The notes beneath the pieces are model-generated. The model was not told the origin of the DNA and did not search any database. It saw only the letters and a program-made list of their open reading frames with translations. A stretch of DNA of 64,000 nt from the NCBI GenBank assembly GCA_964503615.1, contig CAZDBA010000001.1:14690-78689 (forward strand), written 5' to 3'. A program made the position numbers and the translations under genes. This document shows, one piece after another, positions 33,269 through 41,590 of the stretch; positions within the stretch are counted from its first letter, which is position 1, and the number at the start of each line of letters is the position of its first letter. The stretch is from CAZDBA01 sp964503615. GTDB lineage: Bacteria; Planctomycetota; Planctomycetia; Pirellulales; Pirellulaceae.

Positions 33269-33853
33269 CTTTTCCACTTTGTTAATGCCGATCTGGCAAG
33301 TTTGGATGTTTTACGGAATTCGGGGATTATTCCCAGTCCCCAAGTCGATAGCTAGCGATTGGCGGCTAACTGAATCAAAGTCGAGGAAAACCTCAGAAAT
33401 CGCAAGCCCAGTAGCTGACATAGGTTGCGATGACTGTTTCGAAATTCGTACGGAAAACCGTCACTTGAACCAGCCAGTCCAGTAACTATCCTGAATCAAC
33501 CGCGGAAACGGAGATAGAGAACGGCTCTTAGTTTAGTCGAACCAACTTGGTTTTGGTTTTTAACAATACAGATTGAGAACGTCCTTCGTAGTTCGCGTCG
33601 TAGCAGTTGAGTGTTAAATCTGGCCACAGGTTAACACACGCCTGCCACGGGTGTCGATCAAGAGTTGATTGAACTAGCGAGCAGTTTGCTGAGCAATCAG
33701 ACAAACCTACGAGTCGAGCCGCCTGAATTTTCAGGCGGCTCGTTTTTTATGCGCTTTGAGCGGTCCGCAACTCGAATTACCGCTTCGTTGATGTTTGCAA
33801 ACACGATACCCTGTGTCACATAGTTATTCCCAAACAAAGCTAACATATACGCT
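33269..33853. other. 585-bp intergenic stretch with plus-strand hairpins and a terminator
   Basis: No protein gene is supported. The plus strand has a hairpin at 33611-33637 (GTGTTAA and TTAACAC around an inner CTG/CAG pair), several smaller inverted repeats, and a strong terminator at 33715-33749. With no plus-strand gene upstream, this could be a small untranslated RNA. The sequence does not match the conserved cores of RNase P RNA, tmRNA or SRP RNA that I know. Confidence 0.4.
33715..33749 (+). terminator. strong rho-independent terminator with no obvious upstream gene
   Basis: Perfect 12-bp stem (CGAGCCGCCTGA and TCAGGCGGCTCG, loop ATTT) followed by TTTTTTA. It lies 105 bp before rsmH. 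The queA gene behind it runs the other way, so the terminated transcript must start within 33269-33714. Confidence 0.85.
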
Positions 33854-34714
33854 ATGACCGTTCACGTTCCCGTTTTACTAGCCGAAGCGCTCCAATGGCT
33901 GGAATTGAAACCGGGGCAGGTGGTTGTCGACGGTACGATGGGAGGTGGAGGTCATACACGTGCATTCGCAGAAGCGGTGGGCCCGACCGGCCGGGTGATC
34001 GCGCTGGATCGAGATCCGACCGCAGTAGAACGTATCGAGTTGCCGGAAAACGTAACAGCAGTCGCAGCGAACTTTGCTGATACTCCCGAGGTCTTGAAGC
34101 GGTTAGAGGTTTCGTCGGTCGACGGGATCTTTTTAGATTTGGGACTTTCCAGTGACCAGCTTGCCGCTGACGATCGCGGTTTTAGCTTTAACGCAACCGG
34201 TTCGCTCGATCTTCGCTTTAACCAAACTTCAGGCCAGCCCGCTTGGCAGCTGTTGGAAGAACTAAACGAGACCGATTTGGCCAACCTGATCTACGAATTT
34301 GGTGAGGAGCGACTGAGCCGAAGAATCGCGAGGAAGATTGTTGAGCAGCGCGCCACTCAGCCGATTCGAACTGCGGCTGAACTTGCAGGATTACTTCGCC
34401 GTTGCGTACCCCGTTCCAAAAATCACTCTATCGACCCTGCCACGCGAACTTTTCAAGCCTTGCGAATTGCGGTGAACGAAGAACTCAAGTGGTTAAAAGT
34501 TGCCTTGGAAGGTTTACCAGATTGTTTAAGTGTGGGCGGGCGGATTGGCATCATCAGTTTTCATTCGCTCGAAGACCGCATGGTCAAGCATGATTTTCGC
34601 CGCAATGAATCGTTAGAAGTGTTGACCAAGAAACCGCTTCTTCCCAGCGAGCTGGAAGTTTACGAAAACTCCAGAAGTCGAAGTGCGAAACTTCGTTTTG
34701 CCGCCCGCAAGTAG
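33854..34714 (+). CDS. rsmH: 16S rRNA (cytosine(1402)-N(4))-methyltransferase RsmH
   Basis: 286 residues. It methylates N4 of C1402 in the ribosomal P site using SAM. Signatures: H-V-P-V-L-L-A-E-A-L near the start, D-G-T-M-G-G-G-G-H-T-R (SAM loop), A-L-D-R-D-P-T, G-I-F-L-D-L-G-L-S-S-D-Q-L, and near the end I-I-S-F-H-S-L-E-D-R-M-V-K. It ends S-R-S-A-K-L-R-F-A. The usual division-cluster neighbours (mraZ, ftsL, murE) are absent here, as is common in planctomycetes. Confidence 0.97.
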   Translation: MTVHVPVLLAEALQWLELKPGQVVVDGTMGGGGHTRAFAEAVGPTGRVIALDRDPTAVERIELPENVTAVAANFADTPEVLKRLEVSSVDGIFLDLGLSSDQLAADDRGFSFNATGSLDLRFNQTSGQPAWQLLEELNETDLANLIYEFGEERLSRRIARKIVEQRATQPIRTAAELAGLLRRCVPRSKNHSIDPATRTFQALRIAVNEELKWLKVALEGLPDCLSVGGRIGIISFHSLEDRMVKHDFRRNESLEVLTKKPLLPSELEVYENSRSRSAKLRFAARK

Positions 34715-34730
34715 GTGTTGCCGCGTCCGA

Positions 34731-35714
34731 TTAGCGATATTCGTCGTGGCAGTTGCTGCATGATTGGTTGATCGTGTTCAATCCAGCTTCTGCTCCCGAA
34801 TAGTTGCCGGTTTGTAGCGCGCTTGCGATTTCGAGTGCTCCGCCGGCCATAATATTCGAGTGCGCTGCGTAGTCCTCGTCGTCGCCGTCTTCCATCGTTT
34901 CGTCGACCAGAATTCGTCCCAAGGCAGCAACGATACTTGCCTCGTGAAGGATCTCTTCCGGGCTCTCAGAAAAGCCGTCTTTGTTGGCCAGCATCGGTCG
35001 GAGTTTATCTACCGATTCTTGTAGTCTTTGCATGACGGGGTTTCGCCCTACAACATCGCCCCATTCAAAACTCTCGACCGGTTTCTCGTTGGAGTTCATG
35101 TTTCCACCGCGAACGAGTTCCTGCAAATCATCTCGTCGAGCAACGGCATAATTGTATGAGACTTGATCTCCGCGACGTGCATTTTTAGCCGCAACTACGA
35201 AACTAGGATGTGCCAAGTTGGCGGCCCGTTTCCAGCGGACGTCCTGGTTGTCGTGCTCCAAAATGATGCCAAACATGATGGCAAGTATGTTGAATGAATA
35301 CCTGGCGTTCTTGTACTCTACCTTGTACTTGCTGGGACTGGTGACTTGCGTCATCAGCGTTCGTTGCAGGTTTTTGATTTCGGATTCGAGAACATCCGAA
35401 CCGATGTACTCGGACCAAGCAAGTCCTTGAGCGTTGCCAGCGTTTCCAGTTGGATTGCCGATCGTTGGCTGAGCGGGATTTCCGGTCGGCGCTGCGGCCG
35501 GGCGGTTTCCGACGAGTGCTTCGTCGAACACGTTGTCGAAAAAGATTCCGTCTTTGTCTCGATCGCTGAAAACCGGCCGCTTAACCCGTTTCACCTTCGG
35601 CACCTTTTTTGTTTCAGGTTCCTGCTGAGCAAGCATTCCTAAAACGTCTTGTAGGCCAATCAGGGTGCCGATCGTTAACAGGCACATCGCAAAGGCGACT
35701 TTTGTCCAACTCAT
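34731..35714 (-). CDS. exported monohaem cytochrome c-like protein
   Basis: 327 residues with an N-terminal hydrophobic signal (about 6-26), a basic K-V-P-K-V-K-R-V-K-R linker and a Pro/Gly/Asn-rich stretch (about 72-95). The C-terminus ends in C-S-N-C-H-D-E-Y-R, a single CxxCH haem c motif placed as in cytochrome c'-type four-helix proteins; the preceding 120 residues are helical and could form that bundle. No axial ligand can be assigned. The role is probably periplasmic electron transfer or sensing. It is convergent with rsmH, 16 bp apart. Confidence 0.7.
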   Translation of the reverse strand: MSWTKVAFAMCLLTIGTLIGLQDVLGMLAQQEPETKKVPKVKRVKRPVFSDRDKDGIFFDNVFDEALVGNRPAAAPTGNPAQPTIGNPTGNAGNAQGLAWSEYIGSDVLESEIKNLQRTLMTQVTSPSKYKVEYKNARYSFNILAIMFGIILEHDNQDVRWKRAANLAHPSFVVAAKNARRGDQVSYNYAVARRDDLQELVRGGNMNSNEKPVESFEWGDVVGRNPVMQRLQESVDKLRPMLANKDGFSESPEEILHEASIVAALGRILVDETMEDGDDEDYAAHSNIMAGGALEIASALQTGNYSGAEAGLNTINQSCSNCHDEYR

Positions 35715-35868
35715 TCGCTATTCCCTTTGCATCTGTTTGTTTTATTGTGGCGCACTGTTTTCTAACTACCGAATTTGATTATGTTGGTTTGTCTAGCATT
35801 TTTCAACAGAATGCAAGTGGATCTCGAATCGAATTGTAAAAAACGAAACCGGCGAAACCAAAAATATC

Positions 35869-37065
35869 GTGGCCAAAAAACGAGCAACATCCCGCCGAGA
35901 CTTTTTGCGTGGTCGCGTTTCGATCGAAGCTGGGCCTGAAAGTGGTAGGCAGAGTCAAGCGGGCGAGCCGTCGTTGCAATCGCCTTCATTGGAGCAAACG
36001 AGTTACTTACAACATTTTTCGAAGCGGGCGATGGCTTGTGATTTTGAAGTGTTTTTTAACTTGAACCAACACGAACAATCCGGAAATGCAACGGCGAACG
36101 CTTTTGAGTTGATCGATCGGCTTGAGTCTCAATTAAGTATCTATCGAGAGGATAGCGAGGTTTCGCGAATGAATCGTGAGGCGGGTGAGGGGCCGTTTCT
36201 GGTTTCGCCGGTCGTCCAGGAATTGCTCCAGCGTTCGCTTGAGTTGCACCGTTCGACTAAGGGTGCGTTCGACATTACATCAACACCGCTGTCCGAAGCT
36301 TGGGGGTTCACGCAGCGTGCGCCAAAGCGTCCTGCGGAAGAGGAACTGGCGGCGGCTTTGCAATCGGTCGGTTCTGAGCAGATTTCGCTTTCCAATGGTG
36401 AGGTTCAATTCGGCTTGCCCGGTTTGTCCGTGAATTTCAATAGCATTGGAAAAGGGTACGCGGTGGACCGTGCAGTGGAAACGCTTTTGGAAGAGTGGGT
36501 TTACGATTTCGTGATCCATGGAGGGCAAAGTAGCGTCGCCGCGCGAGGGAGCAATTCGGTTAAGGCTGATCACGATTTGACTTTGACCAAATCGCAACTG
36601 GAAGATTCCAATGTTCAAACAGATGAAGCTAAAACGGTTGAAGGATCGCAAGAAGAGGAAGCTCCCGAAGTCCTGGAATCGGGTTGGACGGTCGGGCTTT
36701 CACATCCGTTTGTGCCCAATCGACGACTGGCAGAAATCACATTGCGAGATCAGAGCTTGAGCACTTCGGGAACGGCGAGACAAGGGTTCTTTCACAAAGG
36801 TCGCCGATACGGACACGTGATTGATCCTCGAACCGGTTGGCCAACCGACCACTTTCTATCGGCCACGGTAATTTGTGATTCGACGGCGATGAGTGACGCG
36901 CTGGCGACTGCTTTTTTTGTGATGAGCCTGGAAGAGGTGGAAGCGTTTTGCGATCGCCACTCGGAGGTTGCCGCAATTCTAATCGTTCCCAAATCGAAAT
37001 CAGGCGGTGTAACGATCGAGACGTTTAACCTGCCACCGAATACGATGTCGATCGATTGGACTTAG
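35869..37065 (+). CDS. apbE: FAD:protein FMN transferase (ApbE family)
   Basis: 398 residues from a GTG start. ApbE proteins attach FMN covalently to Thr in target proteins such as RnfG/NqrC subunits, using Mg2+ and FAD. Motifs: M-A-C-D-F-E-V-F-F, the L-S-I-Y-R-E-D-S-E-V-S-R-M-N segment, G-A-F-D-I-T, S-I-G-K-G-Y-A-V-D-R, V-I-H-G-G-Q-S-S and, near the end, H-V-I-D-P-R-T-G-W-P. Two oddities: a twin-arginine-like S-R-R-D-F-L-R-G near residue 8 with no hydrophobic stretch after it, and a polar insert of about 45 residues (roughly 228-265) between two core strands. No Rnf or Nqr genes are nearby. Confidence 0.9.
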   Translation: MAKKRATSRRDFLRGRVSIEAGPESGRQSQAGEPSLQSPSLEQTSYLQHFSKRAMACDFEVFFNLNQHEQSGNATANAFELIDRLESQLSIYREDSEVSRMNREAGEGPFLVSPVVQELLQRSLELHRSTKGAFDITSTPLSEAWGFTQRAPKRPAEEELAAALQSVGSEQISLSNGEVQFGLPGLSVNFNSIGKGYAVDRAVETLLEEWVYDFVIHGGQSSVAARGSNSVKADHDLTLTKSQLEDSNVQTDEAKTVEGSQEEEAPEVLESGWTVGLSHPFVPNRRLAEITLRDQSLSTSGTARQGFFHKGRRYGHVIDPRTGWPTDHFLSATVICDSTAMSDALATAFFVMSLEEVEAFCDRHSEVAAILIVPKSKSGGVTIETFNLPPNTMSIDWT

Positions 37066-37115
37066 ACGAATGTGAATGACTGGGCCAAACACAACTGTAA
37101 ACGAGTTCGATCCGA

Positions 37116-37538
37116 GTGACACGAGACCAGAAAACACGTTTGTTCGCAGCTTTGGTGATCGTAACGGTGATTCCGCTGGGTTTGATCGCGCGCTCGTTTC
37201 GTAGTGGTGCCTCGTCAGAGACGTTTGGCGGGTTCGTTGCGACTTATTTAGGGGATACGCTGTGGCCCGTGATGTTCTATTTTCTGGCCCGTTTCGTTTT
37301 TCCTAAGGCTTCAAGAGTGGTTTTGTTAGGCTTCGTGCTTTTGGTGACGCTTACGCTGGAATTTGGGCAACTCTGGAAACCGCGATTACTGCAATGGATG
37401 CGAAAACAACCGGTTATCGGTTTCATCCTTGGCAATCAATTTATTTGGAGTGATGTCGTTTGTTGTAGTGTTGGTGCGATCGTGGCGGTTGTTGTTGACT
37501 TGGTTTTTATGGCTTGGTTGGTTCGGTCGTCTAAGTGA
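37116..37538 (+). CDS. DUF2809 membrane protein
   Basis: 140 residues from a GTG start, 50 bp after apbE. Four hydrophobic helices are visible: A-A-L-V-I-V-T-V-I-P-L-G-L-I-A-R; G-D-T-L-W-P-V-M-F-Y-F-L-A-R; V-V-L-L-G-F-V-L-L-V-T-L-T-L-E-F-G-Q-L; and W-S-D-V-V-C-C-S-V-G-A-I-V-A-V-V-V-D. The patterns G-D-x-L-W, E-x-G-Q-L and F-x-W-S-D are those of DUF2809. Function unknown; it may share a transcript with apbE. Confidence 0.8.
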   Translation: MTRDQKTRLFAALVIVTVIPLGLIARSFRSGASSETFGGFVATYLGDTLWPVMFYFLARFVFPKASRVVLLGFVLLVTLTLEFGQLWKPRLLQWMRKQPVIGFILGNQFIWSDVVCCSVGAIVAVVVDLVFMAWLVRSSK

Positions 37539-37892
37539 TTTCTCGTCTGTCATAATCGCCTGCGGCGTAACATGGAATAAGCTGCTTCCTCGCTAACGCG
37601 TCGGGTTTCCACTTGCGGTTTCCTCAGTTGTTGATAATCAATCTCATGGTAAATCGCAGCGTAATTAAGGCATGCCAAACGGCCTCTGTTTTCCAGCTTT
37701 GCTTGGCAGGCAGTGATAGCAGAATTGTAAGATAGGTGTTGTGGCGCAAACTTTTCTGATTATTCCGATTTTAACGCAAGTGTAAACTCTGCGGATTCCG
37801 ATGACTTTTAGGCACGAGAACTAGGTCTCGTTGCCATGCAGCAATGTTAACGTTGCATGATTGCTTTCGATTCTCTCCCCGGAGACGTAGTG
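37539..37892. other. intergenic stretch with a dispersed-repeat half copy
   Basis: 354 bp. It contains the repeat half at 37587-37611 and otherwise no gene, RNA or terminator that I can support. The end holds the ribosome site (GGAG at 37881-37884) of the next gene. Confidence 0.4.
37587..37611 (-). repeat. half copy of the palindromic repeat seen at 15650-15696
   Basis: 25 nt identical to one half plus the spacer of the 15650-15696 palindrome, in the opposite orientation. The complementary arm is missing, so this copy cannot fold into the full hairpin. Confidence 0.8.
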
Positions 37893-39452
37893 ATGTTATC
37901 GTCCAAAGGTTGGATGTGTTTATTGGTCAGCGGCATTGTGCTGTTCGCATCAAACCATTCAAACGCTCAAAGTAGTTCTCGATATCCCAGCGCGCAGCGC
38001 AACCAAGCCCGAACCGTTCAACGCTCTGGTGCAAACTCGTTTGCAGGGCAGCATGTCGCCCCGCCCGCGCCGCCTCAAGCCCGTGTTGCTCAGGCTTATG
38101 TTCCTCAACATCTGCAATCCGGAATTCAGACCGGCGTAGTTGCTCCACCTGTTGAGCGTACTGTTTCCACTTCGGAACCAGTTGCTCAAACAGCTCAAAT
38201 CTCCGGCAGCGGTAGCCGAGGTGTCGCATCGCCGATTTATGACAACGTAATCTCCGGCAGCGGTAGCCGGGTTGTCGGATCGCCGATCTATGACAATGTA
38301 GTCCCCGGCAGCGGTAGTCGAGCTGTTGCGACGCCATACTACGAGAACGTAGTTGGTAGTAGTGTAGGACCCGTTCATGGGACAATCATCGACAGTGGGC
38401 CAGTTATCGTTGGTGGTACTGGCCAAGCGACTCATTCAATTTCCACTGGCTGTTCCGCTTGCCCGACTGGCGGATGTGGTACCGGGTTCGGTGGGCCAAT
38501 CGACTTGGGGGTCGGCCAAACCTACTTTGATGGTGGCGGCTCATGTGGTGGCTCATGTGGAATCGCGTACGACGATTGCTGCGGACGCGGAGGTTGCCCA
38601 CCGTATCAAAACTGCTGGCTTAACCGACTGTTTGGTTCGTTCAGTGGCGCAGAGTTCTTTGTCGGCGGAGTTGGTTTCCGTTCCGAGCAGTTTCAAGTTC
38701 CTGGATTAAATACAAACGACGTCTTCGACGATTCCAGCTTTGGATTTCAAGGTGGATTTAACGTTGGAGTTCCACTTTGCAATTTGACTTGTGGGTTAAT
38801 TAGCGGCCAGATTGGTGTGCGACACATAACCAGCAACTTTGATGGAAACAGCTTTAGCGACAGCTCACGAAATCAAACTTTCTTCACGGCTGGTTTGTTT
38901 CGAAGAGTTGACTACGGCCTTCAGGTCGGCGTTGTTGCGGACGTGTTGCGAGAAGAGTGGTTCACTGATTCACAAGTCGTCCAGTTGCGTGGCGATATAG
39001 CCTGGGTCTATCCGGCGGGAAGTGCGTTCGGATTTCGTTTTGCCACTCAGTTGGATGAGGATGTTTCAGATGGAACGATCGACGGTTTGCCCTTTACCGA
39101 CCTTCAGACAACTAGCCTTGAGACCTATCGGTTTTATTACCGTCGTGCTGCCGCGTGGGGTGGATTCGTTGATTTTTCTGCGGGTTGGAGTGACAGCGAT
39201 CACTTTGTGCTTGGGCTCGATCACGATATCCCAGTCAGCGAAACGATTTCTTTACAGTCTAGCCTGACCTATTTGTCCGGAGACGATCTTCCCATCGACT
39301 CGCCGTTCGCAGGAAATGGGAACGAAGCTTGGAACGTGTCAGTAGGAATCGCATGGCGACCTCGAGGACGTAGTTGGTATCGCTCTTACGATACCCCTGT
39401 GCTTCCTGTTGCTGACAACGGATCTCTGATCCTTCGACGCGGTCTGCAGTAG
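37893..39452 (+). CDS. outer-membrane beta-barrel protein with GSGSR repeats and Cys-rich segment
   Basis: 519 residues from the ATG at 37893 (GGAG 8 nt upstream); an ATG at 37857 is less likely. Signal peptide with cleavage near S-N-A-Q. Residues about 103-153 are three 17-residue repeats (S-G-S-G-S-R then V/A-x-x-P-I-Y-D-N-V), encoded by three 51-bp DNA units at 38199-38351. A Cys/Gly-rich stretch follows (C-S-A-C-P-T-G-G-C-G-T and G-G-S-C-G-G-S-C-G-I-A-Y-D-D-C-C-G). The last 270 residues are barrel-like strands with G-x-F-x-F alternation. The layout resembles planctomycete BBP7-type outer-membrane proteins. A paralogue-like protein lies at 44254-46107. Confidence 0.75.
   Translation: MLSSKGWMCLLVSGIVLFASNHSNAQSSSRYPSAQRNQARTVQRSGANSFAGQHVAPPAPPQARVAQAYVPQHLQSGIQTGVVAPPVERTVSTSEPVAQTAQISGSGSRGVASPIYDNVISGSGSRVVGSPIYDNVVPGSGSRAVATPYYENVVGSSVGPVHGTIIDSGPVIVGGTGQATHSISTGCSACPTGGCGTGFGGPIDLGVGQTYFDGGGSCGGSCGIAYDDCCGRGGCPPYQNCWLNRLFGSFSGAEFFVGGVGFRSEQFQVPGLNTNDVFDDSSFGFQGGFNVGVPLCNLTCGLISGQIGVRHITSNFDGNSFSDSSRNQTFFTAGLFRRVDYGLQVGVVADVLREEWFTDSQVVQLRGDIAWVYPAGSAFGFRFATQLDEDVSDGTIDGLPFTDLQTTSLETYRFYYRRAAAWGGFVDFSAGWSDSDHFVLGLDHDIPVSETISLQSSLTYLSGDDLPIDSPFAGNGNEAWNVSVGIAWRPRGRSWYRSYDTPVLPVADNGSLILRRGLQ
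38199..38351 (+). repeat. three in-frame 51-bp tandem repeats inside the barrel protein gene
   Basis: Units at 38199-38249, 38250-38300 and 38301-38351. The first two are nearly identical; the third has drifted more. Each encodes 17 residues with the G-S-G-S-R core, so copy number changes keep the frame. Confidence 0.9.
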
Positions 39453-39837
39453 AACGAAAACGTTGGCTAAAAAGACGAATTAAGCGAACTGGCTCGTGGC
39501 AATTGCTGCGAGCCAGTTTTTTGCGCTAACCAGCTAACCAATTTGCCTTTCAGAAATCCGTATCTTAGGTATCTTCTGTTGGCGTTACTGGTTGCTGCGA
39601 TGTATTTCACGGTACTTTCGAACTTTATCAATGATTCGGCAAGCTACCTATCAGCGTGACCCGATTTATGGGATATAGTGTATCCTGCCGGTCCAAGTGA
39701 CCGCTGAGAGGCTTTTAAACGGTAGAAAAAGCTTGGCCAATTGCCCGCTTGTTTTTCAGGGCGAAGGCTGAACGATGGGCAAATGAGAATGTGTAAAGGC
39801 GAATGGGCCTTGCCTGAAAAACGATGAATTGAGAACT
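39453..39837. other. intergenic stretch with a terminator
   Basis: 385 bp holding the terminator at 39487-39522. The remaining 300 bp before the next gene show no recognisable RNA or ORF and presumably carry its promoter. Confidence 0.4.
39487..39522 (+). terminator. rho-independent terminator of the barrel protein gene
   Basis: Perfect 10-bp stem (AACTGGCTCG and CGAGCCAGTT) around a 12-nt loop, followed by Ts. It starts 35 bp after the stop at 39452. Confidence 0.88.
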
Positions 39838-41301
39838 ATGACTTCTGATAATCCTAAAGACGAATTACTGGACATCTTTGGTGGCAATGCGGCCAAAAAA
39901 GTTGAACCGATCGACGATGAGTATGACTTTGGCGACGACGATAACGATCTGGAGATGGTCGCCGATGAAGAGATCGAGTTGGAAGCGATTGAGATTGTAG
40001 ACGACGGGACCGCAAAGGAACTGGTTGATGAGATTGTGCTGGAGCCAGCCGTTGCTGACGAAGCATTTAGCGATCGCTCCATCGGTACAGAGGACCAAGA
40101 CAAAGATGATGAAGCGGCTGGGCAAGGTGGAGGTTCGCATTGGGACAGTCTCGCCGCCACGCTAGGTTTGGAGGCCACTGAAGAGGACGATCCCGTTTTG
40201 GAGAAGATGTTCGTGCCACCGACTGCTCGAGCTGCCGATCTGGAAGCGGAGTTAAGTGGGCCGCCGTCAAAAAAGAAGTCAAAACCAAAGCAGAAACAAA
40301 ATCCGAAGCCGAAATCGCGTTCTCGAAAACGACATCAGGACGACGAAGATGCTTCCGAGCTGGACGAGAACTTTGTCGAGTTCGAAATCGAAGATTTTGA
40401 CGACTCGTCTACTCCCGTGCCAACCCGTCCCGAGCGAATTCGCCGGCGAGAAGCGGGATCGGGAAGGGGAAAAAGCGGATCCCAAGGTAGAACACGAGAC
40501 GGAGGGCGTCAAAAAACAAATCCGGATAGTCGCGGGGATCGTGATCGCTCAAGTCGCTCTCGTGGAAAGTCGCAAGACGGCGGTCGTGGTCGAGACGATT
40601 ATGAACGCAACGATCGTAATGACCGAGCGCGGCGAGATGAAAGTGGTTCCGCCAAATCGAATAGTAAGCGAAGTGGAAAGGGGCGACGTCAACGAGGGGA
40701 TGAGGTCGCCGCTCGCGACGATGACCGTGGACAACGCTCGAGAAATTCAGGTGGCTCCGGTAGTTCGCGAAGTGACAGGAATGATCGCGGACGCAACGAT
40801 CGAAATGACCGTGGACGTGACGATCTGGATCAAAATGATTCGCGCGATCGCAATGACCGCAGTCGTAGTGGTCGTGGCCGCAATGACCGTCAAGACAGAA
40901 ATAGAAACGATCGCGATGATCATGATTTTGATCGCAACGAGCGTGGGCGTGGTCGAAATCGGTCGGGGCGAAACGACCGGGATTCACGCGACCGGGACTC
41001 ACGCGATAGAGATGAGGTTCGTAATGACGGGTCCGGTTCGTCAAATCGCAATGAACGGGATTCCCAAGGCGGCCGAGGCTCTAGAAAGAAATCGCAAGAT
41101 TCAGGAGGTCGAAAGCGCAAGCGTTCGGATTCTCGCGATGGCGAACGGTCAGATCAAAACAAACATGGCCGATTTCCAACCTGGAACGAAACGGTGAACT
41201 TTATGATCGACAATAACCTGTCGACGAGAAAACCGGGGTCTGGCGGATCCGGTGGTGGTCGAGGCCGAGGACGTAACAAAGGTGGTTCGGGCCGAAAATA
41301 G
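39838..41301 (+). CDS. intrinsically disordered acidic/Arg-Asp-rich protein
   Basis: 487 residues from the ATG at 39838 (M-T-S-D-N-P-K-D-E-L-L-D-I-F-G-G). Three zones: an acidic N-terminal half (about 1-130, many Asp/Glu) containing a short possibly structured helix (H-W-D-S-L-A-A-T-L-G-L-E-A); a Lys/Arg bridge; and about 270 residues made almost only of Arg, Asp, Asn, Ser and Gly (repeats like N-D-R-N-D-R-G-R). The C-terminus has a distinct motif G-R-F-P-T-W-N-E-T-V-N-F-M-I-D-N-N-L, then a Gly-Arg tail. RG/RD-rich tails bind RNA in many systems, so an RNA-associated or condensate-forming role is plausible, but that is inference. The terminal motif may be the conserved functional core. Confidence 0.7.
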   Translation: MTSDNPKDELLDIFGGNAAKKVEPIDDEYDFGDDDNDLEMVADEEIELEAIEIVDDGTAKELVDEIVLEPAVADEAFSDRSIGTEDQDKDDEAAGQGGGSHWDSLAATLGLEATEEDDPVLEKMFVPPTARAADLEAELSGPPSKKKSKPKQKQNPKPKSRSRKRHQDDEDASELDENFVEFEIEDFDDSSTPVPTRPERIRRREAGSGRGKSGSQGRTRDGGRQKTNPDSRGDRDRSSRSRGKSQDGGRGRDDYERNDRNDRARRDESGSAKSNSKRSGKGRRQRGDEVAARDDDRGQRSRNSGGSGSSRSDRNDRGRNDRNDRGRDDLDQNDSRDRNDRSRSGRGRNDRQDRNRNDRDDHDFDRNERGRGRNRSGRNDRDSRDRDSRDRDEVRNDGSGSSNRNERDSQGGRGSRKKSQDSGGRKRKRSDSRDGERSDQNKHGRFPTWNETVNFMIDNNLSTRKPGSGGSGGGRGRGRNKGGSGRK

Positions 41302-41454
41302 CCCGATCTTAAAGCCCCTCTGATTAATGGCGAGGATTTTGCATCGAGAATAGCACCTGTTAGACTGACTTTTGAGCCTGGTGGTGCTTTTGGTTGACTG
41401 TGTCGGCCATCCTAAATTGCAATCCCACTTGTTGCACGAAATATGAATATGGAT

Positions 41455-41551
41455 GGAAGTGCTTCCACGGCTGGTGCCGGGCACGGTCTTCAAAACCGTT
41501 GAGCCGTATGGAAATCATGTGGTTGGTGGGTTCGATTCCCATGCACTTCCG
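41455..41551 (+). tRNA. selC: tRNA-Sec(UCA), selenocysteine tRNA
   Basis: 97 nt plus encoded CCA at 41552-41554. An 8-bp acceptor stem (GGAAGTGC at 41455-41462 with GCACTTCC at 41543-41550) and discriminator G. The anticodon stem ACGGT/ACCGT encloses CTTCAAA, so the anticodon is TCA (41490-41492). The variable arm is very long (a 7-bp stem CCGTATG/CATGTGG around GAAAT) and the T loop is TTCGATT. The 8-bp acceptor stem, long extra arm and UCA anticodon together are diagnostic of bacterial tRNA-Sec, which decodes UGA with SelB. selA, selB and selD are not in the window. Confidence 0.96.
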
Positions 41552-41590
41552 CCATCTTCGTCCTTCCTCCAAATCTAAACAGGATTTAAT

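Noticed and set aside
33269..33749. RNase P RNA, tmRNA or SRP RNA upstream of rsmH
   Set aside because: None of their conserved core sequences is present; left as an unassigned possible small RNA.
37569..37611. Insertion sequence end near 37.6 kb
   Set aside because: Only a 25-nt repeat half is present; no transposase, target-site duplication or second end could be found.
38199..38351. CRISPR-like array (three regular repeats)
   Set aside because: Units are directly adjacent without spacers, are in frame and encode GSGSR repeats of the barrel protein.
40256..41197. 313-codon open frame overlapping the Arg/Asp-rich protein
   Set aside because: It is the +1 shadow of the CGN/GAY-rich region. 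Its translation (Val/Met/Thr/Ile-rich runs) has no family features, and it disappears outside the low-complexity tract. The frame encoding the Arg/Asp-rich protein has a start, stop and structured ends.
41455..41551. Opal suppressor tRNA instead of tRNA-Sec
   Set aside because: The 8-bp acceptor stem and long variable arm are specific to tRNA-Sec, and a fitting UGA-containing gene lies nearby.
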